A DNA stretch of 56,382 bases from assembly GCA_900541015.1 (NCBI GenBank), contig UQIB01000015.1:1-56382 (forward strand), read 5' to 3'. This DNA comes from an uncultured Collinsella sp. (lineage in GTDB: Bacteria; Actinomycetota; Coriobacteriia; Coriobacteriales; Coriobacteriaceae). The notes beneath the pieces are model-generated. The model was given only the letters and a program-made list of their open reading frames with translations. It ran no database searches and was not told where the DNA came from. Positions 54,489 through 56,382 of the stretch are shown piece after piece. Within the stretch, counting starts at the first letter, position 1, and each line of letters opens with the position of its first letter. The position numbers and the translations under genes are program-made.

Positions 54489-55402
54489 CGTTTCTGTTTG
54501 CCGGCCAGGGTGCCCAACACCCCGCGATGGGCGTCGACCTGGTCGAGGCATCGCCGGCGGCTGCCGAGGTGTTCGCCATTGCCGATGAGGTGCGCCCGGG
54601 GACGAGCGAGCAGTGCCGGAGCGCCTCCAAGGAGGAGCTCTCGCAGACCGAGAACACGCAGCCTTGCGTGTTCGTGCACGACTTGGCTGTCGCCGTCGCC
54701 CTGCGCGAGCGCGGCGTGGTGCCTGCCGCCTGTGCGGGATTCTCGCTGGGCGAGGTCGCTGCACTCAGCTTTGCGGGGGCATTCGATACGCGAGCGGGTT
54801 TTGAGCTCGTGTGTGAGCGCGCGGCATTGATGGCCACGGCGGCCGAGCGTCACCCCGGCGGCATGCGCGCCGTCATCAAACTTGATGCGGCGCAAGTCGA
54901 GAACCTGGCTGCGCAGGCCGGCGAGGACTGCTGGCCGGTCAACTACAACAGTCCGCAGCAGACGGTTGTGGCCGGAGCGCCCGATGCGTTGCAGACCCTC
55001 GACGTCCTGGTAAAAGAGGCTGGCGGCCGCGCTATGAAAGTCGCGGTGTCGGGTGCATTTCATAGCCCCTATATGGCCGAGGCGACTGAGGGGCTGGCGA
55101 CGTATATCCAAGCCGGCCACGCGCCGTCTCCGCTGCTGATTCCGGTCATGGCAAACATGACGGCGGCGCCCTATCCGGCGGACCCGCGAGCGGCATCGGA
55201 TGTCTTGGCCAACCAGGTGAGTCATGCCGTTCGCTGGGTCGACACGCTGCATGCTCTGCAGGATCAGGGCATCGATACGTTTATTGAGGTCGGTCCTGGC
55301 AAAACGCTGTCGGGCCTGGTCAAGCGTACGCTGAGCGACGTTCGCGTGTATTCGTGCGAGACGGCCGAGCAGGTCGCAGCTATTGCCGACGAGCTCGCAT
55401 AG
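54476..55402 (+). CDS. fabD: Malonyl-CoA:ACP transacylase
   Basis: Loads malonyl groups onto ACP. The 308-aa product begins MGSVAFLFAGQGAQHPAMG, with nucleophile Ser90 in GFSLGE, the AAERHPGGMRAVI segment, His in SGAFHSPYM, and the C-terminal EVGPGKTLSGLVKRT. It starts 13 nt before the fabK stop. Confidence 0.96.
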   Translation: MGSVAFLFAGQGAQHPAMGVDLVEASPAAAEVFAIADEVRPGTSEQCRSASKEELSQTENTQPCVFVHDLAVAVALRERGVVPAACAGFSLGEVAALSFAGAFDTRAGFELVCERAALMATAAERHPGGMRAVIKLDAAQVENLAAQAGEDCWPVNYNSPQQTVVAGAPDALQTLDVLVKEAGGRAMKVAVSGAFHSPYMAEATEGLATYIQAGHAPSPLLIPVMANMTAAPYPADPRAASDVLANQVSHAVRWVDTLHALQDQGIDTFIEVGPGKTLSGLVKRTLSDVRVYSCETAEQVAAIADELA

Positions 55403-55432
55403 TCCACAGGGCTATAACCCGAAAGGAATGAC

Positions 55433-56206
55433 ATGGGCAACTTGAACAACGGCGCGCTCGAGCGCAACGACTCACGTCGCGTGGCGCTGGTCACGGGCGG
55501 CTCGCGGGGTATCGGCCGCGCCTGCGCTGTCGGTCTGGCGGAGGACGGCTTTGATATCGCCGTCGTCTATGCCGGTAGCGTCGATGCGGCGCGCGAGACG
55601 TGCGAAGCCTGCGAGGCGGCTGGGGCCACGGCGCGCGCATATCAATGCGACGTGGCCGATCCCTCTGCCGTCAACGCGTGCGTGGAAGCGGTCCTCAACG
55701 ACTTTGGCTCCATTTGGGCGCTTGTCAACAACGCCGGCATCACGCGCGACGGCCTGCTCATGCGTATGGGTGACGATGCCTTCGACCGCGTGCTCGATGT
55801 CAATCTCAAGGGCACGTTCAATACGACGCGCGCGCTCACCAAGAACTTTATGCGCCAGCGCGGCGGTTGCGTCGTCAACATGAGCTCGGTCGTGGGCCTG
55901 ATGGGCAATGCCGGGCAAGCCAACTACGCTGCCTCCAAGGCGGGCGTGATCGGTCTGACCAAGGCGGTGGCGCGCGAGCTTGCGCCCCGCGGCGTACGAG
56001 CGAACGCGGTCGCCCCCGGGTTTGTCGAGACGGATATGACGGCAAAGCTATCGGATAAGGTGCGTACGGCCACGGAGGACCAGATTCCCCTTGAGCGTAT
56101 GGCGCAGCCCGAGGAGGTGGCCGGTGTGGTGCGCTTTTTAGCGAGCGATGCGGCTGCTTACATTACGGGCGAAGTCATACGCGTCGACGGCGGAATGGCG
56201 ATGTAG
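55433..56206 (+). CDS. fabG: 3-oxoacyl-ACP reductase
   Basis: An NADPH-dependent short-chain dehydrogenase. The 257-aa product has cofactor motif GGSRGIGRACA, NNAG (VNNAGITRDGLLMRM), catalytic Ser in NMSSVVG, Tyr/Lys in NYAASKAG and the C-terminal GEVIRVDGGMAM. A 16-residue N-terminal tail precedes the core. GAAAGGA precedes the ATG. Confidence 0.96.
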   Translation: MGNLNNGALERNDSRRVALVTGGSRGIGRACAVGLAEDGFDIAVVYAGSVDAARETCEACEAAGATARAYQCDVADPSAVNACVEAVLNDFGSIWALVNNAGITRDGLLMRMGDDAFDRVLDVNLKGTFNTTRALTKNFMRQRGGCVVNMSSVVGLMGNAGQANYAASKAGVIGLTKAVARELAPRGVRANAVAPGFVETDMTAKLSDKVRTATEDQIPLERMAQPEEVAGVVRFLASDAAAYITGEVIRVDGGMAM

Positions 56207-56245
56207 AAAGCAAGCCGGGTAAGCGGCTTGGATGAGGAGACCATG

Positions 56246-56382
56246 ATGGAACAGAGAGTTGCAATCACCGGCATCGGTGCCGTATCGCCGCTCGGCAACA
56301 CCGCACTTGCCACCTGGGCGGCCATGTGCGCCGGCACGTGCGGCATCGGCCCGATCACGCACTTCGATACCGATGCGTTTGC
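56246..56382 (+). CDS. fabF: Beta-ketoacyl-ACP synthase II, 3' end cut by window edge
   Basis: Only the first 45 codons are present: MEQRVAITGIGAVSPLGN, then ALATWAAMCAGTCGIGPIT, the conserved KAS II N-terminus. ATG at 56246 is preferred over the adjacent 56243, since GAGGAG (56234-56239) is then 6 nt away. Sixth gene of the fab operon. Confidence 0.92.
   Translation, partial: MEQRVAITGIGAVSPLGNTALATWAAMCAGTCGIGPITHFDTDAF

Overview
The window reads as a chromosomal segment of a Collinsella-like gut actinobacterium (class Coriobacteriia). This rests on strong GC-ending codon use, actinobacterial-type translation and transcription genes, a FabK-type fatty acid cluster, and several families of intergenic hairpin repeats. 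No database search was possible, so the genus is an inference. The first ~1.13 kb is different. It holds the 3' part of a DNA methyltransferase and tRNAs for AUA, CGA and AGA codons, which I recognise as a lambdoid (Stx-phage-type) E. coli module. It joins the Collinsella-like sequence inside the T-arm of a tRNA whose acceptor stem can no longer pair, so this end is probably an assembly chimera or contamination.

Layout: (1) 1252-5289, a translation/transcription block: tuf, rpmG, tRNA-Trp, secE, nusG, rplK, rplA. (2) 5.4-34.05 kb, a ~29 kb accessory block between rplA and rplJ, which are usually adjacent. It carries a metallophosphoesterase with a ParB-like/BMP fusion, MscS, a wall-anchored 5'-nucleotidase broken by an in-frame stop, a TrpXYZ-type ABC transporter, a WYL-type regulator, asnS, an acyltransferase-SGNH protein, a PTS EIIA, an alpha/beta hydrolase, a GntR/dimethylargininase/APC permease module, a zinc-ribbon membrane protein, a FeoA-FeoB fusion, an MFS exporter, a GH13 enzyme, a hypoxanthine-DNA glycosylase and an aminotransferase. 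(3) 34.1-45.3 kb: rplJ-rplL with an attenuator leader, galU, rpoB and rpoC. (4) 45.5-47.2 kb: an ECF sigma factor with an overlapping membrane anti-sigma candidate and a sigma-W-like promoter. (5) 47.8-51.3 kb: rpsL-rpsG-fusA-rpsJ. (6) 51.3 kb to the end: birA divergent from fabH-acpP-fabK-fabD-fabG-fabF (fabF cut by the window edge), with two near-identical 19-bp operator candidates between them.

The strongest unexplained signals are these. First, two large nested hairpin elements (34099-34321 and 47466-47606) share a conserved core with compensatory stem changes but have locus-specific arms; both lie upstream of ribosomal-protein operons, and the first contains the -35 box of the rplJL promoter. 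Second, three arrays of ~62-bp hairpin units (11 units in all) are neither CRISPR nor simple tandem repeats. Third, RpoC carries a C-terminal extension with a helix-hairpin-helix segment resembling the RNA polymerase alpha C-terminal domain. Fourth, two further dispersed hairpin families mark gene ends throughout.

The window joins core gene expression (EF-Tu, EF-G, ribosomal proteins, RNA polymerase, NusG, SecE) with nutrient uptake and envelope functions. Predicted local control points are a DtxR-like tandem box before feoAB, a GntR operator overlapping the dimethylargininase promoter, GAAACGTTTC sites around the PTS gene, the L10 leader terminator, and the fab operator pair.
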